Shown one piece after another: positions 34,775 through 44,253 of a stretch of DNA of 64,000 nucleotides. This DNA is from JBFIHF01 sp964411125. Its GTDB lineage: Bacteria > Myxococcota_A > Bradymonadia > Bradymonadales > Bradymonadaceae. The stretch lies in the NCBI GenBank assembly GCA_964411125.1, contig CAYPJU010000001.1, forward strand, positions 124,001-188,000, in the 5' to 3' direction. Both the position numbers and the translations under genes were made by a program. How positions within the stretch are numbered: the first letter of the stretch is position 1; each line of letters begins with the position of its first letter. Under the pieces are notes generated by a model. The model was not told where the DNA came from and made no database searches. It saw nothing but the letters and a program-made list of their open reading frames with translations.

Positions 34775-35584
34775 TCAGCGCGCGAGCGGAACACCGCGCT
34801 CGATCGATTGAATCGAGGTGAAGATGGCGGTGGTGAACACGAGGGAAGCGAAAGCGCCCACGAACGATGCGATGTCCGCGCCGAGCGAGCCCACGAAGTA
34901 CCCGATCGGCGGGAAGACCGAACTGAGGAGTTCACCGACGACCGCTGCGATCGAACCTCCGCAGCCGCTCAGGACGCCGACCGACACCAGCGAAGCTCCC
35001 AGGGCGATCGCGACCGGAAGGGCGTACGCTTTGGTGAGCTCGTACGAGCGCCGCATGCACTCCATCGGCGGCAATTCGGTCGTCGCCGCCAGGTAGGGAG
35101 CCTGCACGAAGAAGAAGAGCGGAACCAACGCGCCGATCCCGCAGGCGAGCCCACCGATCATGACGCTCACCGAGAAGAGGAGCGACGTGACCACCGTCTT
35201 CCCCACGACTTCCCGCGCGAGCCTGAAGGCGTCCGACGGCCCGTTGACGAAGTCCTTTCCTTCGAACGCCTGCATCTGCATCGGACGCATCAACGCGGGG
35301 ACTCCGAGCCCTACGACGAGAGCGACCAGGATCGTGATCGGCAGCGTCAGCGCCATCGCCGTCGCTGCGACGCCCGCCACGCCGGGCGAGAACTGGGCGA
35401 CCAGCAGCACGACCGTAATCAGGATGTCGGGGAGGAAGTTGATGACCCAGAGGACGCCGAGCGCCATGGCGATCGCGGGGACGCTGTTCTTCGCCACCAG
35501 GGTGACGTTGTCGACCAGCTCCGTCGTCTCGATCGCGCCAGCGTCCCAGCCTTCGGCGGGCTTGCTCCAGTTGGAAAAGTCCAT
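34775..35584 (-). CDS. Multi-pass membrane protein, 269 aa
   Basis: AGGAG lies 7 bases before the ATG. Five to seven hydrophobic helices are seen after a cytoplasmic start. The protein resembles glycerophosphodiester phosphodiesterase-membrane-domain or DUF975-type integral proteins of unknown function. It has an SYELTKAYALPVAIAL stretch typical of such proteins. It overlaps neither neighbour; its end is 5 bp from the clan CD-like gene. Confidence 0.72.
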   Translation of the reverse strand: MDFSNWSKPAEGWDAGAIETTELVDNVTLVAKNSVPAIAMALGVLWVINFLPDILITVVLLVAQFSPGVAGVAATAMALTLPITILVALVVGLGVPALMRPMQMQAFEGKDFVNGPSDAFRLAREVVGKTVVTSLLFSVSVMIGGLACGIGALVPLFFFVQAPYLAATTELPPMECMRRSYELTKAYALPVAIALGASLVSVGVLSGCGGSIAAVVGELLSSVFPPIGYFVGSLGADIASFVGAFASLVFTTAIFTSIQSIERGVPLAR

Positions 35585-35727
35585 GCGTTGCTCCTGTGGG
35601 GTGCGCCCTCATCTTCGCAGCCGCGGTTCGTACGTCAAATCGGAAGGTTGCGACGGGGGCGTCAGCGACCCGTTGACCGGCGAATCCGAATTGTTTACCC
35701 GTGGTGACCCCGACCAGGAGCGCCAAC

Positions 35728-36180
35728 ATGTCGAGCGACTACCAGATGACGCGTGCGAGGACGACGGAAGTGCGAAGTCCGCACAACCGTGTCGTGATCT
35801 TTCTCCTCTGCATCTTCTTCGGCTACTTCGGCGTGCACCGCTTCGCGGTCGGGAAACTTTGGACCGGCCTCTTCATGCTCCTCACCGGGGGTGGGTTCGG
35901 AATCCTCTGGATCTGGGACTTCGTGATGATGCTGCTCGGACGCTTCACCGACGTGGAGGGGAGGGTACTCGGCCCCCCGAAGGTCGAGCGCGTCGCCTTG
36001 CTCCCCCCACCGGAGCCCACTGCCAGGGCACTTCCCCAGAAGCTCGACGACGTCGAGCCGGAGCTCTCCCCCTTGCGCGAGGACGACATCGACCTCGACG
36101 CCCTCGATCGCGAGGTGATGGGAGACCCGCTCGAGGAGCAGTTCGCCGAGCTGGAACGGGAGATGAAAGCGAAGAAGTAG
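35728..36180 (+). CDS. TM2-domain membrane protein, 150 aa
   Basis: ATG 35728 has AGGAG 7-8 bases upstream; a GTG at 35701 has none. Residues about 20-70 are the TM2 domain: FLLCIFFGYFGVHRFAVGKL with the GxxGxHRFY-like centre, and LLTGGGFGILWIWDFVMML. Two helices are joined by a short loop. The C-terminal 80 residues are acidic and cytoplasmic. The role is unknown. It ends 2 bp from glnS, convergently. Confidence 0.85.
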   Translation: MSSDYQMTRARTTEVRSPHNRVVIFLLCIFFGYFGVHRFAVGKLWTGLFMLLTGGGFGILWIWDFVMMLLGRFTDVEGRVLGPPKVERVALLPPPEPTARALPQKLDDVEPELSPLREDDIDLDALDREVMGDPLEEQFAELEREMKAKK

Positions 36181-36182
36181 GT

Positions 36183-38525
36183 TCAGAGCTTCTTCTGAAG
36201 CACTTCCCGGACCACGGCGGCGTCTGCCTGTCCGCCCGTCGCCGCCATGACGCGCCCGATGAAGAACCCGAACAGCGACTTCTTGCCGTCTCGATAGCGG
36301 CCGACCTCGTCCGGGTTTTCCTCGAGCACCGTGTCGACGATCGACTCGAGCGCGCCAGCGTCGTCGATCCGCTCCAGCCCCTTCTCGGCGATGATCGCGT
36401 CGGGGTCGCGTGACGTCTTCATGACCTCGTCGAGGACCTCGGTGCTGCTCGCCGCGGTGATCTTCCCTTCGTCGATGCGCCTCACGATCTTGGCCACGTC
36501 GTGCGGACGCACGTTCGTCGACGTGATCGGCATGTCATCCAGGGCGGGGAGGAGCGAGTTGACGATCCACTTCGCGACCTCGTTGGGTCGGTCGTAGTCC
36601 GTGAGAGCCGAGCGGAAGTAGCCGACCAGGGCGTCGTCGCCCGAAAGCAGGTCGGCGTCGTCCTCGTCCAGCCCCATCGCGACGAAGTCGGCCATCGCTC
36701 GGGCGAGCGCGGGGTTCTCCTCGCGCGCTTTGTCGCGCTCGTACGAGGCGGAGCGCTTCTGAGGACGGTCGGAATCGCGCGACGTTCCGTCCTGTTTCCC
36801 CTCGGGTTCGGATTTCGTCGTCGCGGTCTTTGCGGCCTGTGCTTCGTTCCACTCGGCGGTCTTCTTTCCCCAACTGTCTTTCAGCGACACGATCTGGTTG
36901 AAGACCAGGTTGTCGGTGGACGAGTCGATCGGGTCGCGCCAGAAATAGCCCTGCCGCTCGAACTGGTAACGAGTAGTCGGCGGATCGTCGAGCACGCTCG
37001 GCTCGACCCGCGCCGAGCGGCGCACGATGAGCGATTCGGGGTTCAGATTCTCGAGGAAATCGCCCTCGCCGGCATCGGGGTCGGGCACCCGGAAGAGTCG
37101 GTCGTATATGCGAACCTCGCAGCCGACCCCTTCGCTCGCGCTCACCCAGTGAATCGTCCCCTGTACCTTTCGGCCATCGGAGGAGCTGCCCCCACGAGTG
37201 TCGGGGTCGTAGCTACACTTCAGTTCGATCACCTCGCCGTTCTCGTCTTTCACCACTTCGTCGCACGTCACGTAGTACGCGTAGCGCAGACGGACCTCGG
37301 CGCCGGGGGAGAGACGCCGCCACCCCTTCGGCTTTTCCTCGGCGAAGTCGGCGCGCTCAATGTAGATCTCGCGGGTGAACGGGACATCGCGGTCCCCCTC
37401 GAGCGGCACGTCGTGGGGGTAGTAGGGGCACGTGAGAGTGTCGATCTCCCCCTCGGGGAAGTTGGTGATCGTCACTTTCAGGGGGTCGACGACGCACATC
37501 ACGCGTGGGGCGAGCATGTTGAGGTCGTCACGTATGGCGAACTCCAGCAGCTCGACGTCGACGACGCTGTTCGCTTTTGCGACCCCGATGATGTCGGTGA
37601 ATCGCTGGATCGCTTCGCGTCGCACTCCCCGTCGCCGATACGCCGCGATCGTCGGCATTCGCGGGTCGTCCCACCCGTCCACGTGCCCCTCCTTGACCAG
37701 CCGGAGCAACTTTCGTTTCGACATCACGGTGTAGCTGAGCGCCAGACGAGCAAACTCGTACTGACGCGGAACATGCTCGACCTCGGTCTTCTCGATGAGC
37801 CAGTCGTAGAGTTCGCGGTTGTTCTCGAACTCCAGGGTGCAGATAGAGTGTGTGATCCCTTCGAACGAGTCCTCGAGGCAGTGTGCGAAATCGTACATCG
37901 GGTAGATGCACCATTCGTCCCCGGTGTTGTGATGGTGAGCGTGCTGGATCCGGTAGAGCACCGGATCGCGCATCTGCATGTTCGGGTTCGCGAGGTCGAT
38001 CTTCGCCCGCAGCACGTGGGCGCCGTTCTCGAACTCTCCCGCCTTCATTCGACGGAACAGGTCGAGATTCTCTTCGACGCTTCGGTCTCGAAACGGGGTG
38101 GGGGTGCCGGGCTCGGTGAGCGTTCCGCGGTGAGCGCGGATCGTCTCGCGGTCGGACGAGTCGACGTAGGCGAGCCCCTTCTCGATCAGGAGCTCCGCCA
38201 GCTCGTACATTCGGTCGAAGTAGTCCGACCCGAAGTAGAGATGCTCGCCGAAATCGGCGCCGAGCCATTTCACGTCCTGCTGGATGGACTGGACATACTC
38301 GACCTCTTCGGCCGACGGGTTCGTGTCGTCGAACCGTAGATGAAACCGCCCTCCGTACTGCTGCGCGAGGCCGTAGTTCAGCAGGATCGACTTGGAGTGT
38401 CCGATGTGCAGGTATCCGTTCGGTTCGGGCGGAAAGCGCGTCACGACGGTGTCGTGTTTACCGCTCTCGAGGTCCGCCTCGATGATCTGCGTCAAAAAGT
38501 TCGATTTTTCGTGTGTCTCGCTCAT
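36183..38525 (-). CDS. glnS: Glutaminyl-tRNA synthetase with GatB/YqeY-like tail, 780 aa
   Basis: A class I aminoacyl-tRNA synthetase charging tRNA(Gln) with glutamine. PEPNGYLHIGHSKS (HIGH at 40-43) and VMSKRK (the KMSKS loop) are intact, and DTNPSAEEVEYVQ is typical of GlnRS. The protein is longer than the usual 550 or so: after a basic, charged linker (about 560-610) it carries a helical domain (REENPALARAMADFVAMGLD to GKKSLFGFFIGRVMAATGG) like the GatB/YqeY tail of Deinococcus GlnRS, thought to help tRNA binding. ATG 38525 is preferred; an earlier TTG-like start would add four residues. It is 27 bp after the kinase-ATPase gene. Confidence 0.96.
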   Translation of the reverse strand: MSETHEKSNFLTQIIEADLESGKHDTVVTRFPPEPNGYLHIGHSKSILLNYGLAQQYGGRFHLRFDDTNPSAEEVEYVQSIQQDVKWLGADFGEHLYFGSDYFDRMYELAELLIEKGLAYVDSSDRETIRAHRGTLTEPGTPTPFRDRSVEENLDLFRRMKAGEFENGAHVLRAKIDLANPNMQMRDPVLYRIQHAHHHNTGDEWCIYPMYDFAHCLEDSFEGITHSICTLEFENNRELYDWLIEKTEVEHVPRQYEFARLALSYTVMSKRKLLRLVKEGHVDGWDDPRMPTIAAYRRRGVRREAIQRFTDIIGVAKANSVVDVELLEFAIRDDLNMLAPRVMCVVDPLKVTITNFPEGEIDTLTCPYYPHDVPLEGDRDVPFTREIYIERADFAEEKPKGWRRLSPGAEVRLRYAYYVTCDEVVKDENGEVIELKCSYDPDTRGGSSSDGRKVQGTIHWVSASEGVGCEVRIYDRLFRVPDPDAGEGDFLENLNPESLIVRRSARVEPSVLDDPPTTRYQFERQGYFWRDPIDSSTDNLVFNQIVSLKDSWGKKTAEWNEAQAAKTATTKSEPEGKQDGTSRDSDRPQKRSASYERDKAREENPALARAMADFVAMGLDEDDADLLSGDDALVGYFRSALTDYDRPNEVAKWIVNSLLPALDDMPITSTNVRPHDVAKIVRRIDEGKITAASSTEVLDEVMKTSRDPDAIIAEKGLERIDDAGALESIVDTVLEENPDEVGRYRDGKKSLFGFFIGRVMAATGGQADAAVVREVLQKKL

Positions 38526-38552
38526 TACCCATCTCAACGGTGGGACAGCTCA

Positions 38553-41500
38553 TCAATCATCTGACTGCGACGTACTACTCAACTCTTCGGCCAGCAAGCT
38601 CGCTCGCTGCGACCTCTCCTCATCGCCCCTCGCGGCGCATTCGTTCGCGCAGATTCGGGCGAGCCCCGCGAGCTCGGGATCACGAACCCCCGTGGCGCGC
38701 ACCCGTGCGGCCGCCGAAGAGAAGTTCGCGTCGTAGTCCTCGAATTCCCCGACCCGGGCCGCGCATGCCGCCAGGGCGAGGTCGGAATGCGACCGGAATG
38801 CTTCCATGCCCAGATTCGGCAGTTCCTCGCGCAGCTGCCGTAGCTTGTCCAGGGGGCGCGTCAAATCTCCCGCCTCGACGTCGACGAGGCAGAGGTTGAG
38901 TTCGACGAGCTGCACGTTCTTGCCCCCGAGCATCTCGAAGAGTTGCCCCGAATTCTCGTAGTGAGCGCGCGCTTCGTCGAACCTTCCGAGCGCCCGGGCG
39001 ACCTCGGCCCGCTCCATCGACGCCTGGGCGAGCGCCTCACGCGAGCCGATCTGGTCGCGCCAGTGGTCTGCCTTTTCGATCATTTGCTGCGCTTCGTCGA
39101 GCCGACCTCCGGTTCGCAGCGCCCCCGCGAGCTCGTGGAGCCCCACGAAGTAGTAGGAAGGGTGCACCTTACGGACGACGCCGTACGCCTCCACCGCGCG
39201 ACGCGCACATTCGATCCCCTCGTCGACACGGCCCATCGTGCAGAGCACGCGTGACCGGATCTTCGCCGCCCAACCGAGGGTGATCGGATCTCCGATTGCG
39301 GACGCGAGACCCTGTGCCTGCTCGAGGATTCTCTCTGCGGCCGCGAGATCGCCCTCCATCTCGTAGAGAAGGATCGCTTTCTCCGCCAGGAGATCGGCGA
39401 GGGTCGCGTTTCGGTCTTCGTCGGGGGTGCGCAGGAAGTGTGCTATCGGCCGTCCCTCGGTCAAGACGTCGATGCCCTGCGCGACCAGCGCCCGGGCGCG
39501 TTCCGCGCGTCCGAGCTGTCGCAAGGTCGAGGCGTGGAGCGCGATGAGGGAACCGTGGCGCCCCGGGTCGACGTCGAGCACGTGCGTGTCGATCAACTCC
39601 TGGGCCTGCTCGACCAGCGAGATGAGCGCCGTGCGTTCTTCGGACTGTCGGCGACTGCGTACCGCTCGCAGGATCACGTCGAGCGCGCGTCGCGGCTCCC
39701 CGGCCGCGACGAGGTGCTCGGCCAGGCGCCCCGTCGTCCGCGCCCGCCGCCGCTCCGTCGGGATCTGGTCTAGCGCCGCCGCACAGGCGACGTGGTATTC
39801 GACGGGGTCGTCGATGCCGATCAGGATACTCTCTCGCAGCATCGAGTGGACGAAGGACCAGCCCGTGTCATGTCGGGTCGCGAGGCCGCTGCCGACGAGG
39901 TCGGCCACGAGGGCGCGGTCGATCGTAACCCCGAACGAGCCCGCCGCGCGTCGCCACTCCTGGGCGTCGACGTCCGAGCCGAGCGTCGCGGCGAGCTCCA
40001 GGCTGCGCCGCCGCGCCGTCGGGTCCGAAGACTTGCGGACGACGTCGTCCACCCGCCGCTGCCAGGTCGCCTGTATGTCGTCCGGGAGAGCGTCGACCAC
40101 CTCGGGGGGCGCGTCGAACGCATCTCCCTTCAGGCTGAGCGCCCCCCGGCTCACCCAGTCTTCGACCAACTGGACGACGAACAGAGGGTTGCCCGCGGTG
40201 CGTGCTACGACGAGCTTGCTCAGGTTCTCCGAGAGCCCGAGCGATTTCGCGAGCGTCGCGACGTGCTCGTCGGATAGAGGTTCCAGATCGAGCCGTTCGA
40301 CTCCGTTCATCGCGGCGATCGCCTCGATAGATGCGCGCCCGGCGGGCTCCTCGATGGCGTCGGGGACCGTCATCACGACGTAGATCGGGTACTTCGACTC
40401 GTGCTGGTTGCCCACGACGTAGCGAGCGAATTCTCGCGACTCCTCGCTCAGATGGAGATCGTCGAGCCACAGGAGAACCGGGCGCTCGCGCGTCAGGGCT
40501 CCGAAGAGCCGTACGAGGGCGGCGAACCACTCCGGGCGGCTCTGGAATCGTGGACCCGAGGCGTTCTCGGGGTTGAGCCCCAGGATTCGTTCGGTCAGCG
40601 CCACCGCGTCGAAGAGTGCATCTTCTCCCCGTAGTTCGAGGTCGGAATAGAGCGCACGGACGCGCATCAAGACCGATTCGAAACCGAGCCCCGACGATCG
40701 CGTGAAGCGTGTCATCATCGGCACGAGTCCGTCCGACGAGCTCCGCGGGGAGGAGTGGGTCGCCCGGAAAGTGATGGCTCCGCCCACCTCGTCGGCGCGT
40801 TCCGCGAGCCAGCTCACGAGTCGGCTCTTTCCGGTCCCCGAAGCACCTGTCACGACGATTCCGCGCGGCTCTCCGAAATCGTGCACCTCGCGTAGGCCGT
40901 CCCACAGCATCGTCCGCTCCGCGTCGCGCCCGACGATCGGGACGGGCCGCATCCCGAAGAGGCCGAGCCCGGCCCCCCGAAGCGTCGCTGCCTCGTTTTC
41001 GTTCCCGCGGCGCCAGTTCTCCGGCAGGGGAGGGGCGAGCCCCTGTTTGACGACCTCTTCCATCACCTCGGGCTCGTCCGCCGCGGCCTCGGACGGCGTG
41101 CGGAACGTCGCCGTGAGCCCCTGCAAGGTCGGGCCGGGATCCGACATCACGATCGCCGACAGTCGCCGCGTGGTGCGCTCCGGCTCGAGCTCTTCGGGGA
41201 ATTCCATCAGAGCGTAAGCAGCGTCGGCCGCGCGGCGGTACCGACGGGTGAGGTCCTTGTCGAGGAGTCGGCGCAACCACGCCTCGAACCCGCGGGGGAC
41301 GTTCATCCCCGGGGCGAACGGAGGCAGGTCCGCCATCAGATGCGCTCGCAGGACATCACCCGTGTCGCCGGCGAACGGCACCCGGCCCGTCACGAGGTGC
41401 CAACCGAGAGCGCCGAGGGCGTACACGTCGGTCCACGGTCCTTCGTCCCTCCAGCGCCCCATCACGTGCTCGGGGGCCATGTAGTACGGAGTTCCTGCGA

Positions 41501-42053
41501 CGCGCTGCGGCTCGTCTTCGTCGGGATCGTCCTGCTCGACGTCCATCGCGCGCGCGATGCCAAAATCGGTCAGCATCGGCCGCATTCCCCCCTCCCGGAC
41601 GTCACACAGAACGTTCGCCGGCTTCAGGTCGCGGTGCACGATGCCGAGGGCATGCGCGTGCGCGAGCGCATCGAGGAGGTGAAGCAGCACCGATCGCAGG
41701 TCGACCCAGTCGAGCTTGCCGACGTGCGCGTCGAGCGTCCCGCCCCGGACGTATTCCATCACCAGAAACGGCGTCCCCACGTCCAGATCGAGTGGGCCGG
41801 CGGCGCTCGCGTCGACCTCGCCGATCTCGAAGACTCGGACGATGTTCGGGTGATGCAGGCGCGCGGCCGACTGTACCTCGCGGACGAAGGCTTCACGGAA
41901 CCCGTGCGTCGATCCCTCGGGCGGTTCGACGAACTTCAGTGCTACTTCCACCTCGCCGCCGGGCCCGCGATATATCCCACGGCGCACGGCTCCCATCCCG
42001 CCGCTACCGACGGGTTCGTGGATTTCGAAAGGGCCTAATCGGACCGTCTTCAT
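38553..42053 (-). CDS. Ser/Thr kinase fused to ATPase and TPR region, 1166 aa
   Basis: The kinase (about 8-270) has GSGGMGAVRRG, VALKFV, HRDLKPAN (about 140), TDFGIA and MAPEHVMG, so it is complete. A linker holds GAGLGLFGMR. The ATPase has Walker A GASGTGKSR (about 403-411) and Walker B-like VLLWLDDLHLSEE. The rest, to the end, is TPR-like helical repeats (AERILEQAQGLASAIGDP, LHELAGALRTGGRLDEAQ). It is the paralogue of the protein at 22157, with the same domain order and near-equal length, from which it differs widely in the TPR region. No transmembrane helix. Neighbours are WGR-like protein upstream and glnS downstream. Confidence 0.93.
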   Translation of the reverse strand: MKTVRLGPFEIHEPVGSGGMGAVRRGIYRGPGGEVEVALKFVEPPEGSTHGFREAFVREVQSAARLHHPNIVRVFEIGEVDASAAGPLDLDVGTPFLVMEYVRGGTLDAHVGKLDWVDLRSVLLHLLDALAHAHALGIVHRDLKPANVLCDVREGGMRPMLTDFGIARAMDVEQDDPDEDEPQRVAGTPYYMAPEHVMGRWRDEGPWTDVYALGALGWHLVTGRVPFAGDTGDVLRAHLMADLPPFAPGMNVPRGFEAWLRRLLDKDLTRRYRRAADAAYALMEFPEELEPERTTRRLSAIVMSDPGPTLQGLTATFRTPSEAAADEPEVMEEVVKQGLAPPLPENWRRGNENEAATLRGAGLGLFGMRPVPIVGRDAERTMLWDGLREVHDFGEPRGIVVTGASGTGKSRLVSWLAERADEVGGAITFRATHSSPRSSSDGLVPMMTRFTRSSGLGFESVLMRVRALYSDLELRGEDALFDAVALTERILGLNPENASGPRFQSRPEWFAALVRLFGALTRERPVLLWLDDLHLSEESREFARYVVGNQHESKYPIYVVMTVPDAIEEPAGRASIEAIAAMNGVERLDLEPLSDEHVATLAKSLGLSENLSKLVVARTAGNPLFVVQLVEDWVSRGALSLKGDAFDAPPEVVDALPDDIQATWQRRVDDVVRKSSDPTARRRSLELAATLGSDVDAQEWRRAAGSFGVTIDRALVADLVGSGLATRHDTGWSFVHSMLRESILIGIDDPVEYHVACAAALDQIPTERRRARTTGRLAEHLVAAGEPRRALDVILRAVRSRRQSEERTALISLVEQAQELIDTHVLDVDPGRHGSLIALHASTLRQLGRAERARALVAQGIDVLTEGRPIAHFLRTPDEDRNATLADLLAEKAILLYEMEGDLAAAERILEQAQGLASAIGDPITLGWAAKIRSRVLCTMGRVDEGIECARRAVEAYGVVRKVHPSYYFVGLHELAGALRTGGRLDEAQQMIEKADHWRDQIGSREALAQASMERAEVARALGRFDEARAHYENSGQLFEMLGGKNVQLVELNLCLVDVEAGDLTRPLDKLRQLREELPNLGMEAFRSHSDLALAACAARVGEFEDYDANFSSAAARVRATGVRDPELAGLARICANECAARGDEERSQRASLLAEELSSTSQSDD

Positions 42054-42195
42054 GGCGTAGCGCGGGGGGAAATCGTCCGGCGCAAAGGTACGCGACTTCG
42101 GCGCACATTACCACGAACGAGGGGACGGGTGGGGATCGGCCCGGAGATGGCTCGCCCGCTCTCCGACCCTTTCTCCGCGTCGGACCGACCCAGGC

Positions 42196-43566
42196 TCACC
42201 GATTGCGCAGGTGCTCCTCGATCACATCGCGGATCGCCGGGCGGTCCGCAAAGTCGGGGAGCATCTCACGCAGCGCCGCTGCTTCGTGCCGCGCGACCAG
42301 GTCGTGTGCGATCTCGAGCTCCGCCGCGAGCTCCTCCTGCTCGCGCCGTGCAGCGTGGACGGCGTCGATGGCACCGACCGCTCTTCGGCCCGCGGCGTCG
42401 GGGTCCCGTCCCAGCGCCAGCCATTGCGCGCGGCGCTCCAGAAGACCGGGCGCCGACGAGTCGATCGATTCGAGGAAGCGCGCCGCGGAACGGACCACCG
42501 CCGACGGATGCTCCGCAACCGTCCGAAGACAGCGGTCGAGCTCCGCTTCCCGATCGAACCACCAGAGGCGCCACATCCAGTAGAGCGCGGTCACCGGCGA
42601 CGTGGCCAGATGATGGGACCGCTCGGCATCTTCGAAGGCCAGGGGGACGTGGATGTCGGGGAGGAACAGATCGTCGATCTCGGAGACGTCGAGGCGCCCG
42701 CGCAGCAACTCCACGAGCCAGATCGATCGCCAGAAGTAGTAGACGGCCTGAGAACGAGACTCGTACGTCCCGACGAGACCGTGCTTCTCCAACGCCTCGG
42801 AGAGCGGTGGGACGGTTCCCACGCGCTCGGCCACGTGCTCGAGCCGGTCGGGGCGTCCTTCTTCGGACGCGACCGCTGCCCATGCCCATGTCGCGATCGA
42901 GTCCGCCGCCACCCGATCGACCTGCGCTCGCTCGGCGCTCCAGAAAACGACCTCTGCGTGGTCGGGGTCCTGTTGATTCGTATGCGCGAAGTACAGATCC
43001 CCGCGCTCTGACCGGCCTAGCAGGGCGTAGGCAGCGAACGCCTGCAAGAGTCCCACCCCGAGCTCGGACTCGCCGTCACCTGCCAGGAGCTCCGCGAACG
43101 CGTCTTCGCCGTCCACGAACTTCGAATCGTCGGGCGAGAGAATCCAGCCCCCCAGGCGACGCGGTCCGTCGAGCCCGTTGCGCAACCTCGCAAATTCGCG
43201 CAGCTCCCCGGGGACCCGAACCTGCGAAGCGAGGAGGGCGGTCGGTTCGCGGCCTTCGTCGACCCCGATCGCCACCCCGAACCCGTCCACCCACCAGGCG
43301 GCCACGCGCGGGTCGGGTTGGTAGCGCTCCTCGGGAGGAAGGCGAGCCTCCCATCCGTCCCAGAGGAGGGGGCGAATACGCTCCATGACCGCGGCGCGGG
43401 CAGCTTCGAAGGATTCGTACTCGGAAAACTCGACGGTCTCCGGCGCGCCGGGCCCACCGGCCCGAACCGTCACGTTCAGGCCGTCGAAGCTGAAGTCGAG
43501 GTACTCCCCGTCGTCGCGATGTCTCTGCAGGTACCAGCGCACGGTCAGCCCGTCTTCGACGCCCAC
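42196..43566 (-). CDS. WGR-like domain protein, 456 aa
   Basis: The start is uncertain: GTG 43566 overlaps the cyclase stop by 22 bp, while GTG 43542 begins right after that stop and gives MRWYLQRHRDDGEYLDF. The N-terminal 60 residues resemble a WGR domain (strand, Asp/Gly-rich loop, FEAARAAVMERIRPLLWDGW), known in PARP-like and bacterial DNA-related proteins. The rest is a long helical and mixed region rich in Trp and Arg, with no recognised catalytic motif. Function unknown. It is the fourth gene of a tight minus-strand run starting at 46225. Confidence 0.7.
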   Translation of the reverse strand: MGVEDGLTVRWYLQRHRDDGEYLDFSFDGLNVTVRAGGPGAPETVEFSEYESFEAARAAVMERIRPLLWDGWEARLPPEERYQPDPRVAAWWVDGFGVAIGVDEGREPTALLASQVRVPGELREFARLRNGLDGPRRLGGWILSPDDSKFVDGEDAFAELLAGDGESELGVGLLQAFAAYALLGRSERGDLYFAHTNQQDPDHAEVVFWSAERAQVDRVAADSIATWAWAAVASEEGRPDRLEHVAERVGTVPPLSEALEKHGLVGTYESRSQAVYYFWRSIWLVELLRGRLDVSEIDDLFLPDIHVPLAFEDAERSHHLATSPVTALYWMWRLWWFDREAELDRCLRTVAEHPSAVVRSAARFLESIDSSAPGLLERRAQWLALGRDPDAAGRRAVGAIDAVHAARREQEELAAELEIAHDLVARHEAAALREMLPDFADRPAIRDVIEEHLRNR

Positions 43567-44252
43567 ATGGCGGCGTCGTCGATGAAGTCGATCTCGCCGT
43601 CGTCCTTCTCACCCCTCGCCTTGAGCAGCGCCCGGGCTGGCGCCGCTTCCCCTCGAGGGATCGAAAGCGGGAGGCAGATCATTTCGTAGGCGCCCGGTTC
43701 GACGCGATGCAGGTCGAGGGACTCGATGATCCAGACACCCGAGCCGAGCAGCGTACGGTGGACGGCTGCGACCTGTTCGGTCGAGCCACGCCCGACCGAG
43801 AGGTAGTCGATACCGACGCAACGAACCCCTATCGACGCCAGGATTTCGGCCGCCGCGAGATCGAGCGCGACGAAATCGTAGTCGAAGTCGGTCTGATGCA
43901 GTGACCGCTTCAGGGAGTTGTCGGTGCGGAGCAACACTCTCTCCCCTTCGTTGAGACCGAGAGAGTCGATGTCGGCGGCCGTGATGACTTCGCGCCCGCC
44001 GAGGTCGTGAACGAAGCAAGGACCCATCAACGCGTCGAGGGGAAGATCGGCGATCCGCGGTCCCTCCGCGAGGTAATGTGCCGGCGCGTCGACATGGGTG
44101 CCGGTGTGGGCGGACATCCTGAGCGTCGCGACCTCTACGTCTTCCTCGTCGTGGGTGGCGGCGAGCTCGCGACGAAAGGAGGGGTCGCCGGGCCAGACGA
44201 GCGTGTCTGCCGAGAGTTCGATGCTGACGTCGATCCAACCTTCCGAGAGCAC
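43545..44252 (-). CDS. Cyclase family protein (kynurenine formamidase-like), 235 aa
   Basis: Start GTG 44252, with GAGGA six bases upstream and only one base after the preceding stop; a longer frame to 44438 would read far into that gene. The zinc-binding motif HTGTHVDAPAHY (HxGTHxDxPxH) is clear, with SIELSADTLVWPGDPS before it and IGVRCVGIDYLSV after it, as in cyclases and arylformamidases. Members hydrolyse N-formylkynurenine or related amides. The substrate is not readable. No kynurenine pathway genes lie nearby. Confidence 0.9.
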   Translation of the reverse strand: MLSEGWIDVSIELSADTLVWPGDPSFRRELAATHDEEDVEVATLRMSAHTGTHVDAPAHYLAEGPRIADLPLDALMGPCFVHDLGGREVITAADIDSLGLNEGERVLLRTDNSLKRSLHQTDFDYDFVALDLAAAEILASIGVRCVGIDYLSVGRGSTEQVAAVHRTLLGSGVWIIESLDLHRVEPGAYEMICLPLSIPRGEAAPARALLKARGEKDDGEIDFIDDAAMWASKTG

Positions 44253-44253
44253 T

